DNA of 64,000 nucleotides from Anaerolineales bacterium UBA5797 (GCA_002418205.1 DIDP01000078.1:61280-125279); one strand, 5' to 3'. Shown: positions 7,834 to 16,649, counted from the first letter of the stretch. The notes: generated by a model not told the origin, from the letters alone. A program made the numbers and translations.

Positions 7834-8871
7834 TTATAGCAAAAAGATGTTGCTTGCCTTGCACTGTTCCACCATCTCGGGCGGCCAGATGCTGACCTGG
7901 ATCTCTCCGATGTGTGCCTTGCGCAGGTAATACATACACAGACGGGACTGCCCGATGCCACCGCCGACCGAAAGCGGAAGTTCACCACCCAACAAGCGGC
8001 GATGGAAGAGCAGTTCCTTGCGCTCCTGTGCCCCGCTGATCTCCAACTGGCGGAGCAATGCCTCACGGTCCACGCGGATGCCCATGGAGGAAATTTCGTA
8101 GGCGCGCCCCAGCAGGCTGTTCCAGATGATGATGTCCCCGTTCAAGCCTTTGTAGCCGTTTACAGTTTTGGTTGTCCAATCATCGTAATCAGGCGCGCGG
8201 CCGTCGTGCGGTTTGCCATCCGCCAACTGTCCACCGATGCCGATGATGAAGACAGCTTTATATTTGCGGAGAACCTCATCCTCGCGTTCGCGCGGACTGA
8301 GATGCGGGTATTCCTTTTGCAGTTCCTCCGAATGGAGGAAGGTGATCTCCTCCGGCAGCTCGGGTTCGAGGAAGGGATAGTGGTCCCACATGTGGAACTC
8401 GGTCCGCTTCATCACAGCATAGATCCTGCGCACAACGGACTTGAGGAAATCCACCGACCGCTCCTCCACGCTGATGACGCGTTCCCAATCCCACTGGTCC
8501 ACGTACAGGGAATGGGTGTTATCCAAAGTTTCGGATGGGCGGATGGCGTTCATGTCGGTGTACAGACCGTAGCCGTGCGGGATGCCATAATCCGCCAGCA
8601 TCATGCGCTTCCACTTTGCCAGTGATTGCACGACTTCAGCCGTTCGACCGCCGATATCCGGTATGGGGAAGGCGACCGGCGCTTCGATCCCGTTCAGGTC
8701 GTCGTTGATCCCCGTCCCTTTCAGGACGAAGAGGGGAGCTGTTACGCGGGTCAGGCGAAGTTCGGCGGCAAGGTTGGTTTCGAAGAAATCCTTGACCAGC
8801 TTGATGGCTTTCTCGGTCTGTTTCACATCCATGGTGGACCGATAGCCGGGGGGAACGATCAGGGCGCTCAT
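7834..8871 (-). CDS. asnA: Aspartate-ammonia ligase (asparagine synthetase A)
   Basis: 345-residue ammonia-dependent asparagine synthetase, making Asn from Asp, NH3 and ATP through an aspartyl-adenylate, with a class II aaRS-like fold. Clear AsnA segments are LTRVTAPLFV, GTGINDDLNG, HSLYVDQWDWE, FIIGIGGQLADG and GGGIGQSRLCMYYL. Family members are about 330-340 residues. The frame includes a 13-residue N-terminal extension before MDVKQTEKAIKLVKDFF, which is the usual family start. AAGGAG lies 9 nt before the ATG. A long leader containing an Asn-rich peptide and a terminator precedes it, so expression is probably controlled by attenuation in response to charged tRNA-Asn. Confidence 0.96.
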   Translation of the reverse strand: MSALIVPPGYRSTMDVKQTEKAIKLVKDFFETNLAAELRLTRVTAPLFVLKGTGINDDLNGIEAPVAFPIPDIGGRTAEVVQSLAKWKRMMLADYGIPHGYGLYTDMNAIRPSETLDNTHSLYVDQWDWERVISVEERSVDFLKSVVRRIYAVMKRTEFHMWDHYPFLEPELPEEITFLHSEELQKEYPHLSPREREDEVLRKYKAVFIIGIGGQLADGKPHDGRAPDYDDWTTKTVNGYKGLNGDIIIWNSLLGRAYEISSMGIRVDREALLRQLEISGAQERKELLFHRRLLGGELPLSVGGGIGQSRLCMYYLRKAHIGEIQVSIWPPEMVEQCKASNIFLL

Positions 8872-8885
8872 TGTTTTCTCCTTGT

Positions 8886-8925
8886 AAAAAAATAAAAACG
8901 CCCAACGGGGCTTCCGCTGGGCGTT
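8886..8925 (-). terminator. Attenuator terminator in the asnA leader
   Basis: On the minus-strand RNA, AACGCCCAGCGG (8925-8914), loop AAGCC, then CCGTTGGGCGTT (8908-8897) form a 12-bp stem with one G-U pair. UUUA and seven U follow, ending just before the asnA Shine-Dalgarno. An intrinsic terminator between a promoter and its own gene is the hallmark of attenuation. Confidence 0.88.
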
Positions 8926-9028
8926 CGTTGACCTGAGGTATGCTACAGGATCACATCGTCAAATTCGACGCGCTTCGCCCAACGTCCCGGCGGGACCGTT
9001 ATTGTTGTTATTGCTGACGTTGGCGAAG
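8914..9028 (-). promoter_or_regulatory. asnA attenuator: mutually exclusive RNA segments
   Basis: Segment 1 (9028-9016, CTTCGCCAACGTC) pairs with segment 2 (8986-8973, GACGTTGGGCGAAG, one bulged G). Segment 2 can instead pair with segment 3 (8925-8914) over about 9 bp, because it contains the same CGTTGGGCG as terminator segment 4. Segment 3 therefore pairs either with 2 (antiterminator) or with 4 (terminator). The run of Asn codons lies directly after segment 1. A ribosome stalled there would cover segment 1 and free segment 2, favouring read-through into asnA when charged tRNA-Asn is scarce. Confidence 0.82.
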
Positions 9029-9042
9029 GAAGAGATAAACAT
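8959..9042 (-). CDS. Asn-rich leader peptide of asnA
   Basis: 27-codon reading frame from ATG 9042-9040 to TGA 8961-8959, encoding MFISSFANVSNNNNNGPAG... and ending in EARRI. It has six asparagine codons: one at position 8 and five consecutive at 11-15. An AGGA sits about 5 nt before the ATG, and the start is roughly 15 nt from the predicted transcription start. Codon content, placement between promoter and terminator, and overlap with the pairing segments match leader peptides of the trp/his type. It has no other likely function and is easily missed because of its size. Confidence 0.85.
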   Translation of the reverse strand: MFISSFANVSNNNNNGPAGTLGEARRI

Positions 9043-9063
9043 TCTGATCCTGAAATTTCGCCG

Positions 9064-9092
9064 TTTATACTACCAATCAAAGTTTCGGTCAA
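9064..9092 (-). promoter_or_regulatory. Sigma-70-type promoter of the asnA leader
   Basis: On the minus strand, -35 TTGACC (9092-9087) and -10 TATAAA (9069-9064) are separated by exactly 17 bp. Transcription is predicted to start near 9057, giving a leader of about 185 nt before asnA. Confidence 0.8.
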
Positions 9093-9094
9093 GG

Positions 9095-9133
9095 TAAAAA
9101 ACAAGCCGGTATGCTTTGTAAATACCGGCTTGT
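9095..9133 (-). terminator. Rho-independent terminator after the MscS-like gene
   Basis: Arms ACAAGCCGGTAT (9101-9112) and ATACCGGCTTGT (9122-9133) form a 12-bp stem with a 9-nt loop. On the minus strand the hairpin is followed by a run of U. It insulates the upstream channel gene from the asnA promoter. Confidence 0.88.
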
Positions 9134-9145
9134 TTAAGTATCGGA

Positions 9146-10648
9146 TTATTTGGCGGTTTTTCGCCTGGCAGCAGGTTTCTTCGTTTCGCGGTTGAACCAC
9201 TTGTCGAGTTGCGCCGCGGCTGCTTCACGCCCACCGAGACCAAATGCAAGGGCGACCGCCGCACCGATGGCAAGCAGGATGATCTGAATCACATTTGCCG
9301 CCAGAGTCACACCGGCTTGCGTGAGCGCGATCCCAGCCACAAAGATCAGGATCGCCCAGCGGGCGATATTGGCAAGGAAGGCGGCATCCTCACCACCGGT
9401 GGAGGTGATCACGTTGGACGCCACATTGGCGAGATAGATCCCAGCCAGGAAGATCACGATCCCCAACAGCACATTACCACCAAAGGCGATCAGGCTGCCA
9501 AAGAGCGCTGCAATGGACGTGAGACCGACTGCCTGCGCCGTGCCCTGCACCGCCAGCAGCATCACTGCCACCAGCACCACATATCCGACCACCTCGGAAA
9601 GATTGGCGCCTTTGGCGGTCTTGAAACCGAGGGCAGCCGGCAGACGATTCACGCCGATGCCCGCCAGCAAACTCGAGACCACGTCGGCGATGAATTTGGC
9701 GATGTAATATGCCACCGTCAGGATCACCGCTGCGCCGAGGATGTTAAGGATCACACTGGTGACACTGCCAAGCAACTGTGTACCGATATCCGAGATCACC
9801 GGCAGACCGAGGGTGTTCAACGCCTGGATGATGACCGGGATCATGATCAGGATATAAACCACGGTTCCCAACAAAGCCGAGAGCGGCTGCGCGTTCTGCT
9901 CCTTGCTCAACCCGACGCGTTCCCCGAGGCGGTCCACACCGACGCCCTCAAGGAACCCGGTCACGATCTGGCGCACGATGCGGGCGAGCAACGCGCCAAG
10001 GATCAGGATGATCACCGCCCCAATGATGCCGGGAATGTATCCAAGCAATTGATTGACCAGGGACTGGACCGAGGTGGCAGTTTCTCCAAGTCCCAGACTG
10101 CCGAGAATGGATGGCATGAAGATCAGGAAGGTCAGCCAGAAGATCGCCTGCCCGATGGATTTATTCACGTTCGCAGTGGCGGATTTTTCACCGGGAACGT
10201 TCTCCCCCAAGCGCTCCTCCAGGCGGGTCATATCGAGAACGCGTACCACGAGGAATCTGAGCAGGCTGGCGACAAGCCATGCCACCAACAGGAACACACC
10301 CACATTGACGATCCTGCCAAGCCAGGTGGTCAAAAGGACACCGAGCGGCGACTCAATGGCGGCAGCCTGGGAAACGCCTGCATAGGATTGCGCCGCGATC
10401 GCCAGTTGCCAGAGCACAACGATGAACAACAGCCAGAAGATCAATCCGCTGACCCATTTTGTGATCTGGGTATTTGTGCCCAGCGATTTCGAGGCGCGTT
10501 CATCCACTTTGAGACGCTCGAGACCGCGCCGCACCAGGAACGCCCCGATGCGCGCCACCACCCATGCCACGAACAGGCCGACGATCACAGCCAGCAGCGG
10601 TACGAGGAAATCAGTGGCGAGTTGCTGTAATTGAGTGAGAATATCCAT
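9146..10648 (-). CDS. Mechanosensitive ion channel family membrane protein
   Basis: 500-residue polytopic protein built of repeated hydrophobic helices with the MscS-associated 'TM helix' pattern. Examples are LLAVIVGLFVAWVVARIGAF near the N-terminus and later repeats beginning LLGYIPGIIGAVIILILGALLARIV and GSVTSVILNILGAAVILTVAYYIAKFIADVV. It probably forms a small-conductance osmotic release channel or a CmpX-like membrane-stress protein. The C-terminus is a basic tail (RETKKPAARRKTAK). I chose ATG 10646-10648, which has AGGAGG 5 nt upstream, over a start 41 codons earlier. It is a single-gene unit with its own terminator. Confidence 0.82.
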   Translation of the reverse strand: MDILTQLQQLATDFLVPLLAVIVGLFVAWVVARIGAFLVRRGLERLKVDERASKSLGTNTQITKWVSGLIFWLLFIVVLWQLAIAAQSYAGVSQAAAIESPLGVLLTTWLGRIVNVGVFLLVAWLVASLLRFLVVRVLDMTRLEERLGENVPGEKSATANVNKSIGQAIFWLTFLIFMPSILGSLGLGETATSVQSLVNQLLGYIPGIIGAVIILILGALLARIVRQIVTGFLEGVGVDRLGERVGLSKEQNAQPLSALLGTVVYILIMIPVIIQALNTLGLPVISDIGTQLLGSVTSVILNILGAAVILTVAYYIAKFIADVVSSLLAGIGVNRLPAALGFKTAKGANLSEVVGYVVLVAVMLLAVQGTAQAVGLTSIAALFGSLIAFGGNVLLGIVIFLAGIYLANVASNVITSTGGEDAAFLANIARWAILIFVAGIALTQAGVTLAANVIQIILLAIGAAVALAFGLGGREAAAAQLDKWFNRETKKPAARRKTAK

Positions 10649-10770
10649 ACAACCTCCTTTTGTAAGTTGAAATTGATGCAACCTTAACAGTTGAAACACG
10701 ATAGAGCGGGGAAAGTTGCTTGCAGCGTAGCGCCGCGCGAACAAAAAATCCCCGTGCAAATAATATACCA

Positions 10771-10806
10771 TAATAAAAATGCCGCGCTCACATTGAGCAC
10801 GGCATT
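10771..10806 (-). terminator. Terminator after pfkA
   Basis: AATGCCGCGCTCA (10778-10790) and TGAGCACGGCATT (10794-10806) form a 13-bp stem with one G-U pair. On the minus strand it is followed by UUUUAUUA, 19 bp past the pfkA stop. Confidence 0.88.
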
Positions 10807-10825
10807 CGATCTTGAATGGATGTAT

Positions 10826-11803
10826 CTATCGTGCGAGCATCTTTGCCATTTCGTAGTAACTCAGGGTTGCCGATCTTTCATGTGTAATGACCTCCTCGAG
10901 CGGGACTTCGACCACGCCGGTGCTCTTCAAGCCAACCATCACGTCGCTCCTGCCTTCGAGGAGAAGTTCGACAGCCCGCGTGCCCATGCGTGCCGCAAGC
11001 AGACGGTCGAATGCAGTGGGACGCCCGCCGCGCTGGATATGACCGAGGATGGTCACGCGTGTTTTGAAACCAACATCCATCTCGTCGATGATGCGTGCCA
11101 GATCCGTTGTGCGGATGTTCGCCCCTTCAGCGACCATGATGATCGCATGTGTCTTGCCGCGCATATAGGCATCCTCCACGGCATGCGTGACCTCCTCCGC
11201 CGTGCTGGGCACCTCAGGCATCAGAACGATTTCCGCGCCGCAGACGATGCTTGCCATCACTGCCAGGTAGCCTGAGTTGCGCCCCATGGTTTCGATCAAA
11301 AAGGCGCGGTTGTGTGACGATGCGGTATCGCGCAGCTTGTCCACCGCTTCCATGATCGTGTTCAGTGCGGTATCCACGCCGATCGCCATGTCACTGCCCC
11401 AGATGTCGTTGTCGATGCTGGCGGGCATGCCCACCACCTTGACGCCCTGTTGTGCCAGTGCGTGCGCGCCGCGCAGCGAACCGTCGCCGCCGATCACGAT
11501 CAGCCCATCGACGCCCGCCTCGTTCATGCGACGGATCGCCTCGCGCTGTCCTTTCGGTTCGTGGAATCGTTGACTGCGGCGGGTTTGCAGGATCGTCCCG
11601 CCGCGTTGCAGGATGCCGCCCACATCCCGCGCCCCCATGGGACGGAATTCACCATTCAGTAAACCCTCATATCCATTTGCTATGCCCAATACCCTGGCGC
11701 CCTTTGCATGTGCGGTCCGCACCACGGCACGGATGGCGGCATTCATGCCCGGTGCATCGCCGCCCGAGGTGAGCACTCCTAAAGTGTAAGTCTTGTCATT
11801 CAT
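10826..11803 (-). CDS. pfkA: ATP-type 6-phosphofructokinase
   Basis: 325-residue glycolytic kinase phosphorylating fructose-6-phosphate. The N-terminal TSGGDAPGMNAAIR nucleotide loop is present. GGDGS (about 105-109) has glycine at the position that marks ATP donors. The catalytic loop reads PASIDND (usually PGTIDND), and ILGHIQRGGRPTAFDR binds substrate. I chose ATG 11801-11803 with GGAAG upstream, because the four-codon extension would need a TTG start. It is divergent from a second, differently typed phosphofructokinase, with 133 bp between the starts. Confidence 0.93.
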   Translation of the reverse strand: MNDKTYTLGVLTSGGDAPGMNAAIRAVVRTAHAKGARVLGIANGYEGLLNGEFRPMGARDVGGILQRGGTILQTRRSQRFHEPKGQREAIRRMNEAGVDGLIVIGGDGSLRGAHALAQQGVKVVGMPASIDNDIWGSDMAIGVDTALNTIMEAVDKLRDTASSHNRAFLIETMGRNSGYLAVMASIVCGAEIVLMPEVPSTAEEVTHAVEDAYMRGKTHAIIMVAEGANIRTTDLARIIDEMDVGFKTRVTILGHIQRGGRPTAFDRLLAARMGTRAVELLLEGRSDVMVGLKSTGVVEVPLEEVITHERSATLSYYEMAKMLAR

Positions 11804-11936
11804 ATATACTTCCAATTTGTAAATTTGCAGCGGCTATTGTACCGCAGGTCGAACATTCACCTGTTGAGCGGAAAGTTGTACAATACGCCTATTCACGCGT
11901 CAAGATGACTGCATTCATACTTTCCGGAGGCAGAAT

Positions 11937-13139
11937 ATGAACACAAAGAAACCAGGGACGATCGGAATTTTGACGGGCGGTGGGGATGTTCCAGGACTCA
12001 ATCCTGCGATCCGCGCGGTGACGATCCGCGCGCTCCGCGAAGGCTACAAGGTGATCGGCATCCGCCGCGGCTGGGCAGGGCTGGTGGACACCATCCGCGA
12101 GAAGGACGCTGACAACAGCAACAACTTCCAGGTGCTGACCGAGGATATCGTCAACAAAGCCGGGCGGACCGGGGGGACGTTCCTGCACACTTCGCGCACG
12201 AATCCTGCCAAGGTCAAGCAGGACCGCATCCCCGAACATCTGCGGGACAAGTACAAGGAGGCGGTCAACGATGTGACCGAGGAGGTGGTCAAGAACATCG
12301 ATTTCATCGGGCTCGATTACCTCATCCCCATCGGCGGTGACGACACGCTCAGTTACGGAGTGCGCATGTATCAGGAGGGAATGAAGGTGGTCGCCATTCC
12401 CAAGACGATGGACAACGACGTGCCGGGCACGGACTATTGCATCGGGTTCAGCACCTGCGTTACGCGCACCATCGAACTGGCGAACAGCCTGCGCACCGTG
12501 GCAGGCTCGCACGAGCGCATGATGGTGCTGGAGGTCTTCGGGCGTTATGCAGGCTTCACCGCCATGCTCCCGACCATGGCGGGCGCTTCGCACCGCTGTG
12601 TCATCCCCGAGTTCAAGTTCAACATCGAACGGCTGGCGGAACTACTGATGCTCGACCGCAGGTACAACCCCAGCCACTATTCTGTGGTGCTGGTCTCGGA
12701 AGGTGCCATGTTCGAGGGCGGCGAGATGGTCTTCCAGGATATGACCACGGATGCCTTCGGTCATGCCAAGCTGGGCGGCATCGGCGACCTCGTTTCCGAA
12801 CGCCTCAAGGATTTCACCGCCAAATACAACAATGGACGTTCCGTGGATACCGTCAACCAGAAGTTGGGGTATCTCGTGCGTTGCGGCGATCCGGACGCGA
12901 TCGATTCGATCGTCCCGATGGCATACGGCAATCTTGCGCTCGATCTCATTATCAAGAAATTGCACGGACGTCTCGTGGTGCTCAAGAACGGGCGCTATGA
13001 CAATATCCCGATCGATATTGTGACCAGCACCAAGAAGACGGTCAACGTGGACCGCTTTTACAACACCGACCGCTTGCGACCGAAATTCGAAAGCTTCGAG
13101 ATGACCCCGTTGTTCATCATGACGAGCGACTCAGCCTGA
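11937..13139 (+). CDS. 6-phosphofructokinase, PPi-type donor motif
   Basis: 400-residue second phosphofructokinase. The donor loop is GGDDT (133-137) with Asp where ATP enzymes have Gly, and the catalytic loop is PKTMDND (155-161) with Lys. These two changes characterise pyrophosphate-dependent enzymes. Other family segments are ILTGGGDVPGLNPAIR, GRYAGFTAM and KLGYLVRCGDPDAIDS. A PPi enzyme would be reversible and could serve gluconeogenesis beside the ATP enzyme encoded divergently. GGAGG lies 7-8 nt before the ATG. Donor preference is inferred from motifs only. Confidence 0.85.
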   Translation: MNTKKPGTIGILTGGGDVPGLNPAIRAVTIRALREGYKVIGIRRGWAGLVDTIREKDADNSNNFQVLTEDIVNKAGRTGGTFLHTSRTNPAKVKQDRIPEHLRDKYKEAVNDVTEEVVKNIDFIGLDYLIPIGGDDTLSYGVRMYQEGMKVVAIPKTMDNDVPGTDYCIGFSTCVTRTIELANSLRTVAGSHERMMVLEVFGRYAGFTAMLPTMAGASHRCVIPEFKFNIERLAELLMLDRRYNPSHYSVVLVSEGAMFEGGEMVFQDMTTDAFGHAKLGGIGDLVSERLKDFTAKYNNGRSVDTVNQKLGYLVRCGDPDAIDSIVPMAYGNLALDLIIKKLHGRLVVLKNGRYDNIPIDIVTSTKKTVNVDRFYNTDRLRPKFESFEMTPLFIMTSDSA

Positions 13140-13140
13140 G

Positions 13141-14061
13141 CTACGCCTCGCGCTTCACCTGGAACGAATCAAAATCCCGGGCGACAACCGAGTTGGGGAA
13201 AACCGCCTGGGCTTCCTTTAGCACATCCTTCTCGCGGTATCTGCGTGAGATGTGGGTCAGGATCAGTTTTTTGACCCCGGCTTTGACCGCCAGTTCCGCA
13301 GCCTGACGCGCGGTGAGATGTGAGAACTCGCCTGCCATATCCTCTTCTTCATCCAGATAGGTGGACTCGATCACCAGGGCATCCGCGTCGCGGCAGACCT
13401 CGATCAGGTTTTCCGTTTTGCCGGTATCCCCCACAACGATGAGTTTTACACCCCTTTGAAGCGGACCAAGCACATCGTCCGGGTTGACGCGTTTGCCGTT
13501 CGCCAGGGTAATGCTTTTGCCCTCGACCAGGTCGCGGCGTTCGGGTCCGAACGGGACTCCGAGCTCATCCGCTTTTTCAGGCAGGAACGGGCGGCGCGCC
13601 TTCCCCTCGAAGGCATATCCCAGGCAATCCGGTCCGCGATGCGATACGGGGAACGCGGTCACGGTGAAATCGTTCGTCTCGAAGAAAGTTCCGGGTTTGA
13701 TCTCGTTGAGGCGCAAAGGCATGGGCGGCTGGTTGCCGCGTAACACCACATCATAGACCAGTGCGTGCACACGGTCGAGCGTGGAGCGTCCGCCGAAAAT
13801 ATCGAGTTCCTCGATCGCCTCCCATCTCAGGAAGGTGCTGAGCAAACCGCCCAACCCGAGGATGTGATCGAGATGTCCGTGCGTAAGCAGAATGCGGTTG
13901 AGATTTTTAAACCCCGTGCCCGATTGCAGGATCTGGCGTTGCGTGCCTTCGCCGCAATCCACCAAAAAACGATACTCATCATGTTTGACGATCTGTGCGG
14001 AGAGTCCGCGTCTGGCGGAGGGCGCGGAAGCCGATGTTCCAAGAAAAAGTATTTCGAACAA
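13141..14061 (-). CDS. rnz: Ribonuclease Z
   Basis: 306-residue metallo-beta-lactamase-fold endonuclease that removes 3' trailers from tRNA precursors. The histidine motif LTHGHLDHILGL (HGHLDH at 61-66) and N-terminal FLGTSASAPSARRG are typical. VVGDTGKT supplies a bridging Asp, and LTHISRRY the last His. The protein is full length for the family (about 305-310). It converges with the PPi-type phosphofructokinase gene, with one base between the stops. Confidence 0.94.
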   Translation of the reverse strand: MFEILFLGTSASAPSARRGLSAQIVKHDEYRFLVDCGEGTQRQILQSGTGFKNLNRILLTHGHLDHILGLGGLLSTFLRWEAIEELDIFGGRSTLDRVHALVYDVVLRGNQPPMPLRLNEIKPGTFFETNDFTVTAFPVSHRGPDCLGYAFEGKARRPFLPEKADELGVPFGPERRDLVEGKSITLANGKRVNPDDVLGPLQRGVKLIVVGDTGKTENLIEVCRDADALVIESTYLDEEEDMAGEFSHLTARQAAELAVKAGVKKLILTHISRRYREKDVLKEAQAVFPNSVVARDFDSFQVKREA

Positions 14062-14187
14062 GTTGAATCCTTAGGCGGATAAAATCTGCCACAAAGCCTG
14101 CCTGTGGCGAATCCATTGGGTCAAATGATTATGCAATTTTACCCCAAATGAAAACCAGACCATTTGTGCTATACTCGACCAAGCAGT

Positions 14188-16518
14188 ATGCCACTGAAGA
14201 TTCCGTTCAATTCATCCAGATCAAAATCCGGCTCGAAAACGAAGGGGAAGTCCTCTGCATCCAACCGCGGGAGGGGAAAAGGAAAGGCGACTTCCAACCG
14301 CGGACGGTCTGCGCCTCAGACCCAGCCGGAAACTGTTTCCGTTGGCTGGTGGGATGCCCTCTCTGACGAACGCAAACTGGACGTGGTCGGCGCGATCATG
14401 GCGGTGGTGGGGCTTGCCACGATCCTGATCCTGTTCTCTGCCCAGCGCAGCGCGGTCACCGAAAGCATGATGAGCATCCTGAGCCGGACATTCGGCTGGG
14501 GGATCTATATCCTGCCGGTGGGTTTGATCGTGATGGGGTTGTGGCTCATCCTGCGCCGCATCGAGACCCTGCCGCCGCTGACACTGGAACGCGGGACTGG
14601 TGTTGTGGTCCTTTTCCTCTGGATACTGACTGCGATTCATTCCTACTACGCCCCGCCCGAACTCAGCGAACAAGCCGCAATGGAGGGACTCGGCGGCGGG
14701 TACATCGGCAGTCTTTTTCATAGATTCCTTTTCAACAATCTGGGGTTTGCAGGCGCGATCGTTGCCCTGCTCGCCTGGCTGCTCATTGCGCTGGCGATGA
14801 CGTTTGATATCGAGGTCCAGGACCTGTTCCAATGGTTCGGTCCGTTGACTGCAAGGTTACGCACTTTGCTCGCCCGGCGGAAGTCGCAGACCTCACCCCA
14901 GTCTATGGAGGAGGCTGAGGTCGCCTCCAATGGATTCACACCCTTGCATCGTCCTGAACCGGTTGTGAACGAACCTCCTCCAACAGGGACTCCGGTCACC
15001 ACCGTCAAGTCGGCGGAGGCGGTCATCAACTGGCAGTTGCCGGATGTGAAGGACATCCTGGATGCCGGGTCCGCCCCGGAGGTCAATGAAGAGTTCATCC
15101 AGCAGCGCGCCCGGTTGATCCAGGAGACGCTGGCATCGTTCGGCGCGCCGGTGCAGGTGGTGGAGATCAACCGCGGGCCCTCGATCACGCAATTCGGCGT
15201 GGAGCCGCTTTTCGTCGAGACAAGAAGCGGGCGCACGAAGGTGCGCGTCAGCAAGATCGCCTCCCTCGCCGACGACCTGGCGCTCGCGCTCGCCGCGCCG
15301 CGCATCCGCATCCAGGCTCCGGTGCCGGGGCACAGTTATGTGGGCATCGAAGTGCCGAACGAGGAGATGACGCTCGTTGCCCTGCGCGACATCATCGAAA
15401 GCGAACCTTTCCAGCGCAACAAGCATTCGTTGAAGTTCGCCCTGGGGCGCGATGTGACGGGACATCCGATCGGCACCACGCTCGAGAACATGCCGCACCT
15501 GTTGATCGCGGGTACCACCGGCTCCGGCAAGTCGGTCTGTGTGAACTCGATCCTGACCTGCCTGCTCCTGCATAACACACCCGAGGAGTTGCGGTTGATC
15601 CTCGTCGATCCCAAACGCGTGGAATTGACCGGATACAACGGTGTGCCGCATCTGCTCGCACCGGTGGTCGTGGAGATCGAGCGCGTGGTGGGCGCCCTGC
15701 AATGGGTGACGCGTGAAATGGACCGCCGCTACCACCTGTTCGCACAGATCGGTGCGCGCAACATCACCGATTACAACGCCCGCATGAAACTGCAGGGACA
15801 GAAGAAACTCCCGTTCCTGATCGTGGTCATCGACGAACTGGCAGACCTGATGATGATCGCTCCCACCGAGACCGAGCAGACCATCACGCGTCTCGCGCAA
15901 CTGGCGCGCGCCACCGGCATTCACATGATCCTTGCCACACAACGCCCCTCTGTGGATGTGGTGACGGGACTCATCAAGGCGAACTTCCCGGCGCGCATTG
16001 CCTTTGCGGTTGCCTCCAATACCGACAGCCGCGTCATCCTCGATCAGCCCGGCGCGGAACGTCTGCTTGGGCGCGGCGACATGTTGTTCCAGGCGCCCGA
16101 TGCGCCCGCGCCCGTCCGCTTGCAGGGTGTATTCGTTTCAGATCATGAGATCCAAAGTCTGGTGGAATTCTGGCGGGTGCAGCTCGGCAGTGCGAGCCCA
16201 TACGGTGCCCCGTCCGCGCCTGTCGATATCCCGAAATCTGACGCGCCTCTCAAGCAGTCAGCCATGTTCAATGAAATGAAGATCGAGGATACGAACGTCG
16301 ATCCTTTGCTCAGTGAGGCGATCGATCTCATCCGCAAGGAAGGGCGAGCCTCGGTCTCAATGTTACAGCGGCGGATGCGGATCGGTTACACGCGCGCCGC
16401 GCGCCTCGTGGACATGATGGAGGATCAGGGGATCGTGGGTCCGCCGGAAGGGGGGACACAGATGCGCCAGGTGCTGGATTACGGTCCCACGGCGCCGCCC
16501 AAAGACGACGGCATCTGA
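14188..16518 (+). CDS. ftsK: FtsK/SpoIIIE DNA translocase
   Basis: About 776 residues. After a basic Ser/Lys/Arg-rich N-terminus come four hydrophobic helices (roughly residues 50-210) anchoring it at the division septum. A linker follows, then the FtsK motor with Walker A GTTGSGKS (about 442-449) and Walker B FLIVVIDELADLMM. A C-terminal gamma winged helix (SVSMLQRRMRIGYTRAARL...) reads KOPS-like sequences. It pumps chromosome DNA and helps dimer resolution. The start is uncertain: an in-frame TTG lies 8 codons upstream and neither candidate has a clear ribosome site. Confidence 0.93.
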   Translation: MPLKIPFNSSRSKSGSKTKGKSSASNRGRGKGKATSNRGRSAPQTQPETVSVGWWDALSDERKLDVVGAIMAVVGLATILILFSAQRSAVTESMMSILSRTFGWGIYILPVGLIVMGLWLILRRIETLPPLTLERGTGVVVLFLWILTAIHSYYAPPELSEQAAMEGLGGGYIGSLFHRFLFNNLGFAGAIVALLAWLLIALAMTFDIEVQDLFQWFGPLTARLRTLLARRKSQTSPQSMEEAEVASNGFTPLHRPEPVVNEPPPTGTPVTTVKSAEAVINWQLPDVKDILDAGSAPEVNEEFIQQRARLIQETLASFGAPVQVVEINRGPSITQFGVEPLFVETRSGRTKVRVSKIASLADDLALALAAPRIRIQAPVPGHSYVGIEVPNEEMTLVALRDIIESEPFQRNKHSLKFALGRDVTGHPIGTTLENMPHLLIAGTTGSGKSVCVNSILTCLLLHNTPEELRLILVDPKRVELTGYNGVPHLLAPVVVEIERVVGALQWVTREMDRRYHLFAQIGARNITDYNARMKLQGQKKLPFLIVVIDELADLMMIAPTETEQTITRLAQLARATGIHMILATQRPSVDVVTGLIKANFPARIAFAVASNTDSRVILDQPGAERLLGRGDMLFQAPDAPAPVRLQGVFVSDHEIQSLVEFWRVQLGSASPYGAPSAPVDIPKSDAPLKQSAMFNEMKIEDTNVDPLLSEAIDLIRKEGRASVSMLQRRMRIGYTRAARLVDMMEDQGIVGPPEGGTQMRQVLDYGPTAPPKDDGI

Positions 16519-16577
16519 CGTTCCATGCGATTTGCATGAAATGAAGCAGTATTGGAGAATGTTATAATTCCCCTGTG

Positions 16578-16649
16578 GCCCCGGTAGTTCAATGGACAGA
16601 ACAAGGCACTCCTAAGGCTTAGATGTAGGTTCGATTCCTGCCCGGGGCA
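16578..16649 (+). tRNA. tRNA-Arg (CCU)
   Basis: Seven-base acceptor arms GCCCCGG and CCGGGGC pair perfectly, with discriminator A. The T arm GTAGG-TTCGATT-CCTGC and D arm GTTC...GAAC are clear. The loop CTCCTAA contains anticodon CCU, which reads AGG. The anticodon stem is weak, with one A-G mismatch and one G-U pair. CCA is not encoded. Confidence 0.9.

Noticed and set aside
8943..9200. 85-codon minus-strand frame across the asnA leader, also considered as a T-box region
   Set aside because: The long frame is in a different phase, covers promoter and terminator, and has no ribosome site. A T-box was considered because asnA is a T-box gene in Firmicutes, but the conserved UGGNACCGCG core is absent, whereas the Asn-rich leader explains the terminator.
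9209..10630. 473-codon plus-strand frame opposite the mechanosensitive channel gene
   Set aside because: Its His/Asp/Gln/Arg-rich translation is the usual shadow of a hydrophobic GC-rich gene on the other strand. It has no domain and no ribosome site.
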